A stretch of 64,000 nucleotides of DNA from assembly GCF_963675165.1 (NCBI RefSeq), contig NC_087381.1, positions 4,837,378-4,901,377 of the forward strand. The letters run 5' to 3'. Made by a program: the position numbers and the translations under genes. Positions 12,001 to 22,776 of the stretch are shown here, in pieces. The notes beneath the pieces are model-generated. The model was not told the DNA's origin. It ran no database searches and saw only the letters and a list, made by a program, of their open reading frames with translations. This DNA comes from Halichondria panicea (Eukaryota; Porifera; Demospongiae; Suberitida; Halichondriidae). Position 1 is the first letter of the stretch. The number at the start of each line of letters is the position of its first letter.

Positions 12001-13421
12001 TCAGATTCTTATTCTGAGGCTAGTGTTCACTTTTTGCCTTGCTCCTCTCGAAAAGATCACCACAAATAGCCCTGCCCTTCAAACATTCTGCTCTGTGTGG
12101 AAGAGTGGGATCTGCTGGTGCCACGATGATGAGATTACCGCACACCTCGAGCTTCATAACAACAAGTCTATTACTCTCAAAATGCGATCTGAAGTTCTTA
12201 CACCTGAGAGCCTAGCCAGTCGCTCCAAGATAGTCAGTCAAATTGTCGAAACGGTGGAAGATGTTTGTCCCAGTATTGTAGTTGTGGAATCACTGATCAA
12301 TCCACAGGAAGTTGTCAGTCATCCTCTAAAACCTTCCTCAGAGCTCATGCTGTTTAGAATTAGACATCTTGCTACAGCTGTCATCTCTCAAAAAAAAGCT
12401 GTGAAGTCAGTTATTAATCACCCCCTTTCTCTGGAACGGCTTCTCCAGTTTGAGCCGTACGCTGGTTTGGACCTCAACACTCTACAGTGTATTCACAGTG
12501 ACATGAAAGACGAGAAAATTTCGAACACATTCATTTATCATTTTGCTAGTCAAATTTCTGATCCAAACAGTATTCTCATGTACAGAAGAATCCTGAGCCA
12601 ATCTCAAGCTTCTACTGTTAAAAATCAGTTGGTCAGTCCCAGACAGGAGGTGGTCCAGGCCCTTGAGACGTGGAGGAGTGAGACTGAGGGAACTTACAGC
12701 TGTCTGAGGGAGACTCTTAACAAGTACAGCGTCTTCACTGGGAGAAACCCTCTGGTGAGTGGAATTATAAAGTGTTAGTAAGTGAGTTGAGTTAACGTAA
12801 TCGTGTATTAATTTCACTAATAATATCCTCATGCATGTACATACAGGACCTAGCTGGTGTGGCTCACGATGATATTGACCTCTCTGTGTTTAGTATCAGT
12901 GGTGATGACCAAAAGGTGCGTTGTCCCCCCCCCCCCTTGGTCCCATGCACGCTGAATTCAGACTATCTTAATGTATACAGTTGTATAATAAAGTTTACCC
13001 CAGATCATTGATTGTTTAGCTAGTATATAATGACTTTCTCAACATTTTATCTGTATAGGGTCCAGCAACCACCAACCTCCATGAGTTGATGGTCAAGCAT
13101 GGAGTCACTGACAAGCAGTTGGATCAAGAGATTGAACAAGACGATCTTGCTCCAGTAGCTATGCACTTTGATGATGTGGAGCTCTACTTCAACCCACTGA
13201 AGTTGAATGAAAATGAACAAGCTGACGTGAGGCGAGAGACTTATTTAAGTAGAAGCAATCAAGTGGCAGTGATAAACTGTTTGTTTATCTGGAGGGGTCA
13301 CGAACCCAGCGAGGCAACCTTTAGAGCACTGATTAGGATCTTATTGGATCTGAAGAAGGAAGAGATTGCTATCAAGATCTGTCAATACTTGAAAGAAAAG
13401 GTGTATCTATACGCACAGTGA
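9052..13421 (+). CDS. ankyrin-Roc-COR-Death protein, copy A (5' end not found)
   Basis: A Roco-type signalling GTPase. Exons: 9052-9150, 9199-9303, 9356-9460, 10533-12754, 12847-12915, 13059-13421. All junctions are GT-AG and the frame closes (about 986 residues). The first three exons each encode one ankyrin repeat (NKAGDTP.SLACANGH); a fourth starts exon 4. Roc domain: P-loop GDGGVGKS at about residue 188, switch DFAGQKEF, and VGSRADQV in the base-recognition position, where Roc proteins usually have a THxD-type variant. A COR region follows (FPGLIRIETPERVW). The C-terminus looks like two Death folds: one ends ETWRSETEGTYSCLRETL in exons 4-5, the second (exon 6) is LAPVAMHFDDVELYFNPL to AIKICQYLKEK. 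Such proteins are thought to relay cell-death or immune signals in the cytosol; that role is inferred. The start codon and earlier exons were not recognised, so the N-terminus is incomplete. Paralogue: copy B. Confidence 0.9.
9171..9470 (+). repeat. 157-bp tandem duplication of an ankyrin exon plus intron
   Basis: Exons 2 and 3 of copy A, with their preceding intron ends (CGTTGTTGATGGTGGTCTTC), are nearly identical and offset by 157 bp. The duplicated unit is exactly exon plus intron, so splice phase is kept and one ankyrin repeat is added without disturbing the frame. Confidence 0.9.
9461..10532 (+). other. intron 3 of copy A, with a transposon-like patch
   Basis: A 1.07-kb intron. 9870-10010 resembles 24240-24330 (both share GGACAAATTTTTCTTATCAA and GGTGATCGTAAAA-type words), so it carries a fragment of the palindromic-element family. 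No exon was recognised in it. Confidence 0.55.
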
Positions 13422-15096
13422 CTGCAGTTTTCAAATATGCATGCAAGCTTGTATATAATTGTACAGTGTGCTAGTTCAGCCCATGCTTATAATCAGTTAC
13501 TTGGAATTCATGCTTGATTTACTACGTATACTTTCTTTACATGCAGTCCCAGTGATCTATGAGTAAAGCTATGCAGTAGGACTCTGAATTGAACATTTTT
13601 GTTTATTGCGAGTGCACGTAGTTTAAATAAGAATTCTGTTTCAATTTGATTTTGAGCCCCATGTTGTTGTGGAATATAGTGTAACCAATTCAAGTCAAGC
13701 AATGCTGCTGTTTCGGCTTCACAGCAGGGAAAGAGAAAAGTTGACGTGGAGTAATTCAAGCTAAACTCAGTAAAAACAGAGTAAAGACAACGGACTTAGA
13801 GCTTGTCAGTGGTGTAAACTTACTTCTCTAGAGTACCTCCCAGCCCTGAGTGATCGCTAGTGGATAGGAGAGCTAGAAACAGTTGAAATACAACCTGAGT
13901 ACGGTAAAAACATTCGCGAGCGTGAAATCATAACACGGAGTGTTTCACCCGTTGACACAGGGCGGCCTGGTCGTTTCCAATCCCTTTCCTGTTCTATCCA
14001 TGATTGAAATTGACATCCAAACGTGCACAAACTATACTATATCATGGATAGAACAGTACTATCTATGACTATATTCAGCTAGGTGCCTTGTCATGTATAC
14101 ATAATAGCTACATGTGAACGGTATGTGTGGAATGAATGTGTATTTACTACTTAGGGTGTCCTGGACTTGTACAGATACTATAAAATACTTCATATAGTTC
14201 ACAGCTTGTAAGTTAACCATGCACATTGCTGATTTATAATTAGCCACAATCACACACGTGTAGGTTGAGGTAGTTTTTGTGAGTCTTTGGGGGGTTGCAA
14301 CCTCTGAAACCCACCCCCTAGATCCGGGCCTGCAATAATCGTATTTGTCATTGTTCATAGGCTGTCTCTCCAAATTGACTATAAATTATCGTCTGTGCCA
14401 TATATCTAGTCGATTGCTCTCTTCCGCAGATTGGTCTTTGGTAGCAAAGAATCGACCGTTTTTTTTATTTGTTGAAAACCTCACATCCAGTTTTGCTGAG
14501 TCGGATGTTTTGGATATGCTCAGTAGACTGTATAATTTTTTATGACGGTTTCGGGATGAACAGAACATTCTCCAGCTTGCATTTCTTGATGCTTCTATCT
14601 GGCAGTATAGTGTCTCCATCTTCACTGTCCCTTCAGCTTTGCTTTTAGGCACCGTCCATCACCAAGTGTGACATCTATTGGGGTCTCGAGTTGTCTCAGT
14701 TCGTTAATCTTCTGTGATGCTAGAAACTTTCTGCAGTCCTGCTTGAAGTGACTGGGTTTATTACAGAAGTGGAAGGTAATTGCTGTTTCCTCTGGCTCAT
14801 GAACAACGCTTCAAATCCTTTTCCATATACAATTAATGCCTTGTTGCTATTGAGCAATGCACGTTCTAAACGATCATACGTGAGAATCCATCAATGCATG
14901 TCACAAATCTCCATCTCACCAACTTGTGATGCCCGTCTAAAATGGAAGAAATTAGCCTTGTGTTACAAATAGAAAACTTAATGTATTATTTTACGCAACT
15001 GATCATTAACTGCTAATTTCATCTATAGAGTTAACCATAATTCACAGTGCACTTTGTAGTACAAAGTCTTAGTTTTGGTATTCTACACAAGCTCAT
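13422..15096. other. intergenic, no gene recognised
   Basis: Downstream of copy A. An open frame on the minus strand at 14386-14652 (88 codons) and short frames around 13508-13759 and 14748-14972 show no recognisable motif. ATCCATGATTGAAAT and ATCATGGATAGAACAG near 13990-14060 form part of a loose inverted repeat. Confidence 0.45.
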
Positions 15097-15900
15097 TAGT
15101 GTACCTTAGCCTCGATCCCAGGCCGAGTTTTCACTTTTATAACGGTTAGGCGAACAACTGGGCCTGGTACTAGTTGTCTGCGCAAGCGTCAAATTTTCAT
15201 TGTATTTGTGGTCGGAAAAAATATTTCGAAATTTGTACACAGAAAATGCACAGAGTGAGTACACAAAATATGCACATAGAGAGCTGCTTCACAAGGGCCT
15301 GAGGAGTTGCCAGTTGTGCTGCAGCACGATTACAGTGACCCAGGACAACTTCAGGATGATTGAATGCCTTCAAATTACGTTTCAAAAAGATTTAGCAGGC
15401 TGCTGGACTTCTCTGATTCTAGGCCCCAACTCGTAAATCAGTTAAATTTTGAAAACGTAGATTCTCTTGATGCCTCTGAGCTACCCAGCAACGCTCGAAC
15501 GAGCAGGTCATACTCCAATCCTGGGAATATAGCACAATATTAAAGACGGTTAAACCCTTACCTCAAACTGTCCAGTCTCGTCCGTTAGTATAGCCAAGAG
15601 GAGCACTGTTGGGATAGCCATTGCTCCTGTACAGAGAAGTTGACATTCTAAATACGTGTAGATCTATATACATATTAAATTTCTCGTATTAAACAGGTTA
15701 TAGTGTCATTATCGACGAGCTGATGATGGCAGCACCAAGTTCTCTAGCTCACACTCTTCACTTGATCCACCATATTAATGATGAAACTATAGTCTACCTA
15801 GATCTTGCCAAACATGAACAAGACTTGATAGCATAGGGCACACAAAAATATCTGACCTTAATAAGCTTGACAAAGCTTTATACCTCTTCCCTTGTTGTTC

Positions 15901-16004
15901 AGTCTTCAGAATAATGTTTTCTAAGCTTCAGAGAAGACAGAAGCTTCAGCTAAGTCTTCAGAATAATGTTTTCTAAGCTTCAGAGAAGACAGAAGCTTCA
16001 GCTA
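15901..16004. repeat. 52-bp tandem duplication
   Basis: Two identical 52-bp units (15901-15952 and 15953-16004) starting AGTCTTCAGAATAATG. Each unit also contains internal CAGAAGCTTCAG-type inverted words. Confidence 0.9.
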
Positions 16005-16238
16005 AGAGCCATTCCAATCCATTCCAATAATGATAAAACGGGAACTGACTTCATACACGATAGTACACGAATATAAATGTCACAAAAGTGAACGAGAATA
16101 CACTAATAGCCAGAAATGGGCTAATTGGTTGACGCATGCGCAGACAACTAGTATCAGGCCCAGTTGTTCTCCTAGACTCGCAAGCCACTCCCTTTTCTCT
16201 GATTGGACGGGGGCGAGAGAAAAGGGACTGGTGACTCC

Positions 16239-16667
16239 AGAGGAGGCTGGAACCACTTGACCTTAGCTAATTAAGGTCACTAATTGGATTTATCCAAACC
16301 TCTCTTGCAGACTACTTCAAGCCTAGTTTTTAGTGTCTATCAGTTTAAAACGTTATTTTTTAGGGGGGGTCAAATTTTGTTTTCGCCAATTTTGCTCAGA
16401 AGCAGAGATACAATCAAAAGTCTTGCTCTTGCACTAGCCTCGATATCATGAGCGGCTTGTTCTCGAGGTCACTGCATACTGGCTTTGAGACTTGTATCTC
16501 TGCTTCTGAGCAAAATTGGCGAAAATAAAATTTGACCCCCCCTGAAAAATAAGGTTTTAAACTGATAGACACTAAAAACTAGGCTTGAAGTAGTCTGCAA
16601 GAGAAGTTTGGATAAATCCAATTAGTGACCTTAATTAGCTAAGGTCAAGTGGTTCCAGCCTCCTCTG
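16239..16667. repeat. fold-back: about 175-bp arms, 78-bp loop
   Basis: 16239-16413 and 16492-16667 are near-perfect reverse complements (GGTTCCAGCC...; TTGTATCTCTGCTTCTGAGC and inverse). A transcript through it would form a long double-stranded hairpin. It lies inside the 15107-18021 composite. Confidence 0.9.
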
Positions 16668-18031
16668 TGGTGACTCTGGGACACATTTTGTGTCTCTACC
16701 AGAATTTGGGTAGAGATTATTCATTGATTTTTCCACGTGATCCAAAAATTGCGTGAGGTTAAGTAGAATTGCGTAGCCTGCAAAAGTGATCGCGGGCTTC
16801 TTAGCTACAGTTTAAGAATGGATGCTAGTGCTAGAAAAGAGAAAATGATGGAGTAATAACATCATCAGGCATTCAGCTAGGATATAGTCATCTAAGACAC
16901 CAGCAGAGATTAGCTTGTTTTAGTTTTACGTGATGAGAACTGGTAGCCGAAAGTCATTGGTTGCCTAAAGCTTTTAATAACCTGTACAATACAAGACAGA
17001 TAATGGCAGACGGCAGCAGTTGAATTGAGAGTAGTCAGACTTGTACAAGCTGTCTTAAATCGCTGCCACTCCTCGGTTCAAAGAAGGACTGCCAAGATTT
17101 CTACGTTCATCAGCTGTTCCAAGCTAATCCACAAGTTGTGGCACAACAGACACTGGTACAAGGATCTATAAAATCAAAAGGCTGGCTAGATAGATCTGTA
17201 TACTTGTCTTCTGTGTGTCTTTAGCTTTTGACGCATCAGAATAAATTGGATAATTTGCACGTGACATTAATAAGCATTCCTGATTTACACAAGCTGTAGC
17301 CCAGAGTCACCAGTCCCGTTTCTCCCGCCCCCGTCCAATCAGAGAAAAGGGAGTGGCTTGCGAGTCTAGTTGTTTGCCTAACCGTTATAAAAGCGAAAAC
17401 TCGGCCTGGGATCGAGGCTATAGTTAGCCTCGATTCCAGGCCGCTTGAACAAGGCGGCCTGGTATACCTTGTATGCGCATGCGCGAAATAATTGACAACA
17501 ATTTCATCATACAAATTAATTGTAAAAAACCGGACAAAGTTACAAAAGGGAATAATACGTATGACAATGTGACCACAATGGCAGCTTTCAGAGACACTAA
17601 TCAAAGTAGAATTATGCTGCAGCAGTGTTGCTTCTTCTAGCTCTGTTTATCAAAGAGACAGTTTAAGAAAGCCTCCCAGACAGCTAGAGCTGCCAGCTAG
17701 GAAGAGTAGTGGACTCTTTAATACATCAGTAGATCTTGAGTGAATAACTTCCTGAGTGTCGAGTTAAAGATTATTAAAAGCTTTCAAGAGTAATCATTAG
17801 CTTCTTTATCTTCAGCAATGACTTCTTGTCGAACATAAAGGCAAGATTTAGTAGCAGAACAATTGCTTGGTCTATATTACCACAGCCTCATCAGGGGACC
17901 CACAGGAACACATCATGCCTTTCCTATAATATCTGTAGCCTTACAGTGTAGGGTGTCGTTAAGTAGAGACTTGGTTTACCAGGCCGCCTTATTCAAGCGG
18001 CCTGGAATCGAGGCTAGGCTATAGTGTACCT

Positions 18032-19917
18032 CTATTATCCCTTTCCTTGCCATTCGTGAAATCTGGAACAGGAGCGTCTTTAGGTCGATCAATTAGTGTG
18101 GATCAGGCCTCACCACGCCTCCATGTCATTCTATTAGTCTAGATCCGGCTAGCAATTCTAGCTGGGACTCCCAGTTCTAGCTCCTTTTGTTTAGCGTGTC
18201 AGAGACTGGGAGAAGATGATTGGCACTCCTTGGCTCCTTTGGATGTACAACTGTCCAGATCCCTAGAACATACCCTCCATTCTGACGAGTTATCAGTGCA
18301 TAGGGTGCTTACTAGATTCTTGCCAGCCAGTACAGTTCAAGCTACACACAGCACCGCTCAACTATTCTCTACCCCATTATCTAGCTAAATCTGGTCCAAC
18401 TAGACAGCAGACACAGCTAGTTAATTCAGTAAAGCCAGGGGTAGCCCTACTTCTACGGTTGTTCAGTACCCACGGTAACAATTCCTCTGGGCTGGGCTAA
18501 CTAGTTGAGCCACGCCTCCCAATTCTCAAGGCTAGGTACATGTCTCTGTCTAGCTGCTTCTTCAGCTTCTTGCTCAGTTTTGTGGCTTAGAGAAAGGCCA
18601 GCTACTCAGGGGGAAGAGTCCAGATGAAAGTCTGGCAGCCAGGTGACGTCCAAACGGTCAGTTATTCTTTCCACCAACTTTTTAATCTAGTCTAGTCCTG
18701 CTTGCACTGCTACTACTACTGCTACTCTTCCTACTACTACTACTACTGCTACTCTTCCTAGCTAGTCAAAGGTTTCTTTTTTTTTTTTTTTATAACTACA
18801 TATGCACAAAGAGACATCAAAGCTTACATCAAAGGACACAGATTTTTAGCCTACTTGACTGATAAGGCCGTTACCTAGACTACAGTTTGTTTGTCAGGGA
18901 GGAGCTCACATACAACTTCATCTAATTCATCATAACGATTCGTTACCGTTGTTGTAATTTCTACAACAGATTGCCAAGGAAAGAGATAATGCCATAGACC
19001 GTTCGGCCCAGGACCCCAGGTACATGCAGAGTAAGGACGTCTGGAATGAAGGATTCCCGCAAGGCTGTGTGTAAAGGGTCAATCGCACGTATTGCTAGAC
19101 GTCTTGTTCTCTATAGTAACATATAGCATTATAACATAGTTCATTCTCAGATGTTCTTGATGAGAGGAATACAGAAGGATTACAATAATGGCAATAATAA
19201 CCAAATAACTCGGCCAAGAGCCAGCAATTGCTGTTGAGTCCGGAGTTATATTATAATTATTATGGTCAGTATGTGTCATTGGCACGAAGGAGTGAACTTA
19301 GATCACAGTGTAGAGGAAGCATTGAAATATGCCTTAGGCATAGCTAAGTTGAGAATATTATTATGCTGTTTATTGTTGAATATTAACATAAAAGTGTGAA
19401 AAGTAAGTACATTTGTTTGCAGGGGAGTTGCTGGTTAACAGTAGATTGTACATCACTATTGTTTAGGTCTACATAATTATTGCCTAATGATCCCGATGTG
19501 CCTTGAGAAAAGTTTTTCCTTGCTAACCTGTATAGTTTTGGAAATATGCTAATTAAAACTTACCCGTAAATTGCTTTCCCAGGGTACTCAGAACATAGAG
19601 GATCTGCCAAGACCCTTTGGAAAAGTTTGGCATGCCAATGACAGAGGGAAGGGATACTGTTATTCATTACGATTGGTCGTGCAATAGCTGTGTAGTACAG
19701 TGACCTGGTGATGGAAATACACCACTACCTTAACGTCGTCAGACTTACAAAAATTATATTTTGTGTTTGTAAACATCATCATTTCTCCATGCATCCTTTG
19801 TGATTGTGTGTATCATAATGTTAAGAAATAAGTATGCAGTCTATAATATTATGATCATGAGCTGTGCCTAGTACTATAGTTTTTTTGTGAGTGCATGTCT
19901 TGTTCTTTGAAGGTTTG
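18032..19917. other. intergenic; low-complexity patches
   Basis: Contains CTACTACTACTGCTACTCTTCC-type trinucleotide runs (about 18700-18765, cut here to a description: CTA/CTG repeats with CTCTTC interruptions) and a T-run near 18778-18792. No gene was recognised except one possible orphan exon at 18970-19074. Confidence 0.4.
18970..19074 (+). other. possible orphan terminal exon
   Basis: After an acceptor-like TTTCTACAACAG, 34 codons are open to a TAA. The peptide starts IAKERDNAIDRSAQDPR and ends FPQGCV, which looks more protein-like than its neighbours. No upstream exon or family was recognised. It may be a fragment of an old gene or chance. Confidence 0.2.
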
Positions 19918-20280
19918 TTAAACGAGCATGTTGGCTTTATAAGGCGCGCGCGGTTAATGTTTAGATTCACTTCCGCCTGTTGCGGTACAAAAGGCCTGCG
20001 CCCTGGGCAGACCTTTGACCCCAGCTCCAACATTCAAATATCTGTAAACAGCTCTCGTTTCTTTTCCCGCTTCATAGCCCTTTCAAACGATTTAGACAGC
20101 TCTAAAACAAGCATGCGCATTTTATACCAGGGTGGGGATACATGCACGTGGTTTTTTTTTAACACAAGCAAACAAAAAACACATAATGGCTACTTATACA
20201 GAACAAGCAAGACTCAAGGTACCACAGAAGCCCATTACATAAATAAGAAAGAAGATAAAATGTACATCTATTCAGCTTCA

Positions 20281-21123
20281 GGTACGGTACAGCCAGCATC
20301 CTCCAGTGCACTTTCTGGAGAAGTTCCAGAAGTTGCTTGCGCTGTTTCCCGACGTCACTCTTGACGAAATTGATTCGGCGCCATCCGAAGGTAACACTGG
20401 AAAGTAAATATTAGAATGATTATTTCAAATACAATTAAACTACCATCAGTGTCAAGCAGTAATACATCCAGTGGTGAAGCTGCTCCCCCTCCAGCGAAGA
20501 GGCCAAAGAGAGGTAATTCTAGAGGAATTAATTTCAATAATTATCACGTGATATGGATGACGATCACTTATCTTTTGCACAGGTGTTTCTCGAGTAAGGA
20601 CGGTTGGGGGTGAAGCCGGTCCTTCGAGGCCTAAGAAAGGTGAATGTCACTAACCTGTACATATGAATAAAATGAGTGGTACTTTCCTTAGGTCCCGGAG
20701 GGTATGATCACGTTGATCCTCCGGTCTTGAACGGAGAGGGTCCCTGCCCGTACTGCCACCTGTCACCGTGTGTCAGAGCCAGACCACCCAGCTGGCTGAT
20801 TGGAAGCGCTGCACCTAATTTGGGGAATATGGTGAAGCGCTTCAAACTATACCGCAAGTATTGGACGCTGCTAGGTCAGTTGGGGGTATGGAATCACCCT
20901 CTATATATGGCATATAAAGTGACCAAAACCAGTGCACATGACAAGAGGGATGTGATGCCTGATTGAGTATTGAGAGTAAGTTTTAAATGATGCCCACTTT
21001 ACAGTGCAAGTACGATCAATTGCTATATACCTTTTCCAGGAGGTGCGTGAACGATTTCCGAATCCAGATGGAGTTCCATACACTATTGATAAAGTCATTA
21101 CTGAAAAACAAAAACAAAACTAG
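20281..21123 (+). pseudogene. transposon accessory gene with CPYC-type motif, premature stop
   Basis: Exon-like blocks: 20281-20390 (HFLEKFQKLLALFPDVTLDE in one frame), 20450-20511 (Ser-rich, APPPAKRPKRG basic patch), 20582-20640, 20692-20975 and 21040-21123. The fourth block encodes GPCPYCHLSPCV, then FKLYRKYWTLLGQLGVWNHP and KRDVMPD, followed by TGA at 20964-20966. The frame beyond the TGA continues open to a clean donor and joins the last block (EVRERFPNPDGVPY) in phase. I infer a Cys or Trp codon mutated to a stop. The CxxC...C motif suggests zinc binding. Function unknown. It lies entirely within the TTAA element. Confidence 0.6.
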
Positions 21124-21141
21124 CACATAAGAATTAATTAC

Positions 21142-22125
21142 CTCACCGTCCTGCGAGTAACCAGGTAATGCCTTCACTTCGTCAATCGCTCTCAACATGG
21201 ATGCCTTGGCACAAGCGTTCACGACGTCTAAGTATCCACCTTTCTTGTACACTGTAACGTCACAGTGTTTTGTAAGAGTACAGTTATAACATACACTTAC
21301 TTGACAAAATATACCATGAACTAACTTTTCCCAAGCCAGCATGACTACTAAAGTGAAGGTACTGGCTTGGGAGAACTCCAGCACAAGTAAAACCATGGAC
21401 GATCCTGCAATAAATAGAATTCCAAGTTAATCTTGAAAACGTATGGAATTACTCACTTTTGATTGACAAGGTATCGTCCACCGAGTGTTCGCGAGCTAGC
21501 CCACCACTGTCGCTTTCCACATTTTCCACACTTGAATTCAAATCGGACAACATGCCCGTTCTGAAAAACAATATTATATTGCATACATCATGTATTGGGT
21601 CTATCGGATCAGAAATACCTGACGAAAATTGGTCGGCCTACGACAATAAGATTGGCACTGGTCACATGCTTGGGATAGGCCAGTGAAAAGACAGAACAAA
21701 GTCTTCAGTTCACACACGAACAACTGTTCATCACTAGCGTCAGTATTGCCAGTAAATATTCCTGAACAAGAAGTAACGTCTTTATACAAACTTATCAAAG
21801 CTATTGACACACACAAACCTGAATTCTCCAACATTGGGAAGACTTTGGATTTATCAGATTGTAGGTCTTCTCTCTCAGGAACAGCACCTGCCTGCTCCTG
21901 CTCCTGCTCCAACTTGTCCAACAAAACAGAAATAAGCTCTCTGCTGTCCAAGGGCAATGAGCCTCTAGCTGTAGCAGCAAGAGAACGCTTTGCCCTATCT
22001 ATCCTAGCTACAAAAGCCTGCTTTGCATCTTCAGTATCTAAATTCAGCTCCATTTGGTACCGAAAACCATGCCTAGCACGCTTCTTCTTGGGTAGAGAAC
22101 GAGAGTTGTCACATCTTTCAGCCAT
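21142..22125 (-). pseudogene. transposase-like gene of the TTAA element, 3' part missing
   Basis: Exons (minus): 22125-21819, 21761-21619, 21560-21457, 21404-21301 and 21251-21142. Frames join in phase (about 255 residues). It starts with a basic KKKRARHGFRYQMEL segment. Next come a helical region, FTGNTDASDEQLFVCEL, a CxxC segment FKCGKCGKRQWWASS (possible zinc ribbon), FTCAGVLPSQYLHF, and YLDVVNACAKASMLRAIDEV. The reading then stops within about 20 bp of the convergent gene's 3' end. No room is left for a full catalytic core, so the gene is probably a deletion derivative. That it is a transposase is inferred from its position in the element. Confidence 0.55.
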
Positions 22126-22776
22126 TTTTTTTGCTCTTTTTTGAACAAAGTATCTCGTGAGCCAAGGCGCTACATGCAGGCTATAAGGGGCGTATCAAAG
22201 TAAAACCATGTGTGCATGAAGCAAGCAGTGAAGCAAAAGGAGGCCAGAGAGTTTACCGCACGCGGCCATATTTAATCATTTCCGCCTCGAGTGCCCAGGG
22301 CACGCCCCTTTTATAGTCAGCATGCTCGTTTAAGGTCTTAGGATGTGTAATTCTTCAATGCAACAGAGAAAAGTCTCATTCTTATGTACAGAAACTAGTT
22401 CAGATCTATGTATGTAGTAGCTAGTAGCTACTATGGGCCTGAGACAGCTAGCTAGCTAGCTATTGTTCACTCTCTTTTGGCCCCAATTAAATTAACTTCC
22501 TGTCTATTTCCGGTGCGACACGCATGGGCCGCGTGAACAGCTCCCAATTGATCATCAAATTTGCTGCATAATTTGCACCTAAAACGAAGCAACCAGAAAT
22601 GAAATGATATGCGGGGTCAAAGTTGAATCGCTTGGGGATGATTTATGTTGATAATTATTGTAGTCAGATAGCAAAAATAGTCTAGTCTGTCTTAGAGTAG
22701 GTTGTACAGTGCATCCTAGTGAGTAGTTGTACTTAAATGTATCGCAAGATTGGGTAAGAAATTGTGCTGATACATG

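Larger units (their letters stand above)
15107..18021. mobile_element. composite inverted-repeat element with 10-bp target duplication
   Basis: Left end TAGCCTCGATCCCAGGCCGA; right end is the inverse type GGCCTGGAATCGAGGCTAGG. The 10-mer TAGTGTACCT occurs directly before the left end (15097-15106) and directly after the right end (18022-18031), a target-site duplication of the Mutator-like size. Inside are further copies of the same end at 17368-17420 (inverted) and 17424-17465, and a 175-bp-arm fold-back at 16239-16667. A 0.59-kb subelement (about 17427-18016) has its own terminal repeats built from CCAGGCCGC...GCGGCCTGG hairpins. No transposase is recognisable. I infer nested non-autonomous MULE-like elements mobilised as one block. 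Confidence 0.7.
19918..22333. mobile_element. TTAA-bounded DNA transposon carrying two decayed genes
   Basis: Bounded by TTAA at 19918-19921 and 22330-22333. The inverted termini just inside are ACGAGCATGTTGGCTTTATA on the left and the inverse of ACGAGCATGCTGACTATAAA on the right. TTAA target duplications are characteristic of the piggyBac and Kolobok superfamilies. The interior holds a minus-strand gene reading inwards from the right end and a plus-strand gene from the left end, which converge at about 21.13 kb. The proteins have cysteine-rich motifs and do not look like piggyBac; Kolobok is my preferred guess. Both genes are damaged, so the copy is probably dead. Confidence 0.7.

Noticed and set aside
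14386..14652. 88-codon minus-strand frame (MPKSKAEGTVKMETLY...)
   Set aside because: No recognisable motif, no splice partners, and lies in repeat-rich DNA; kept only as part of the intergenic note.
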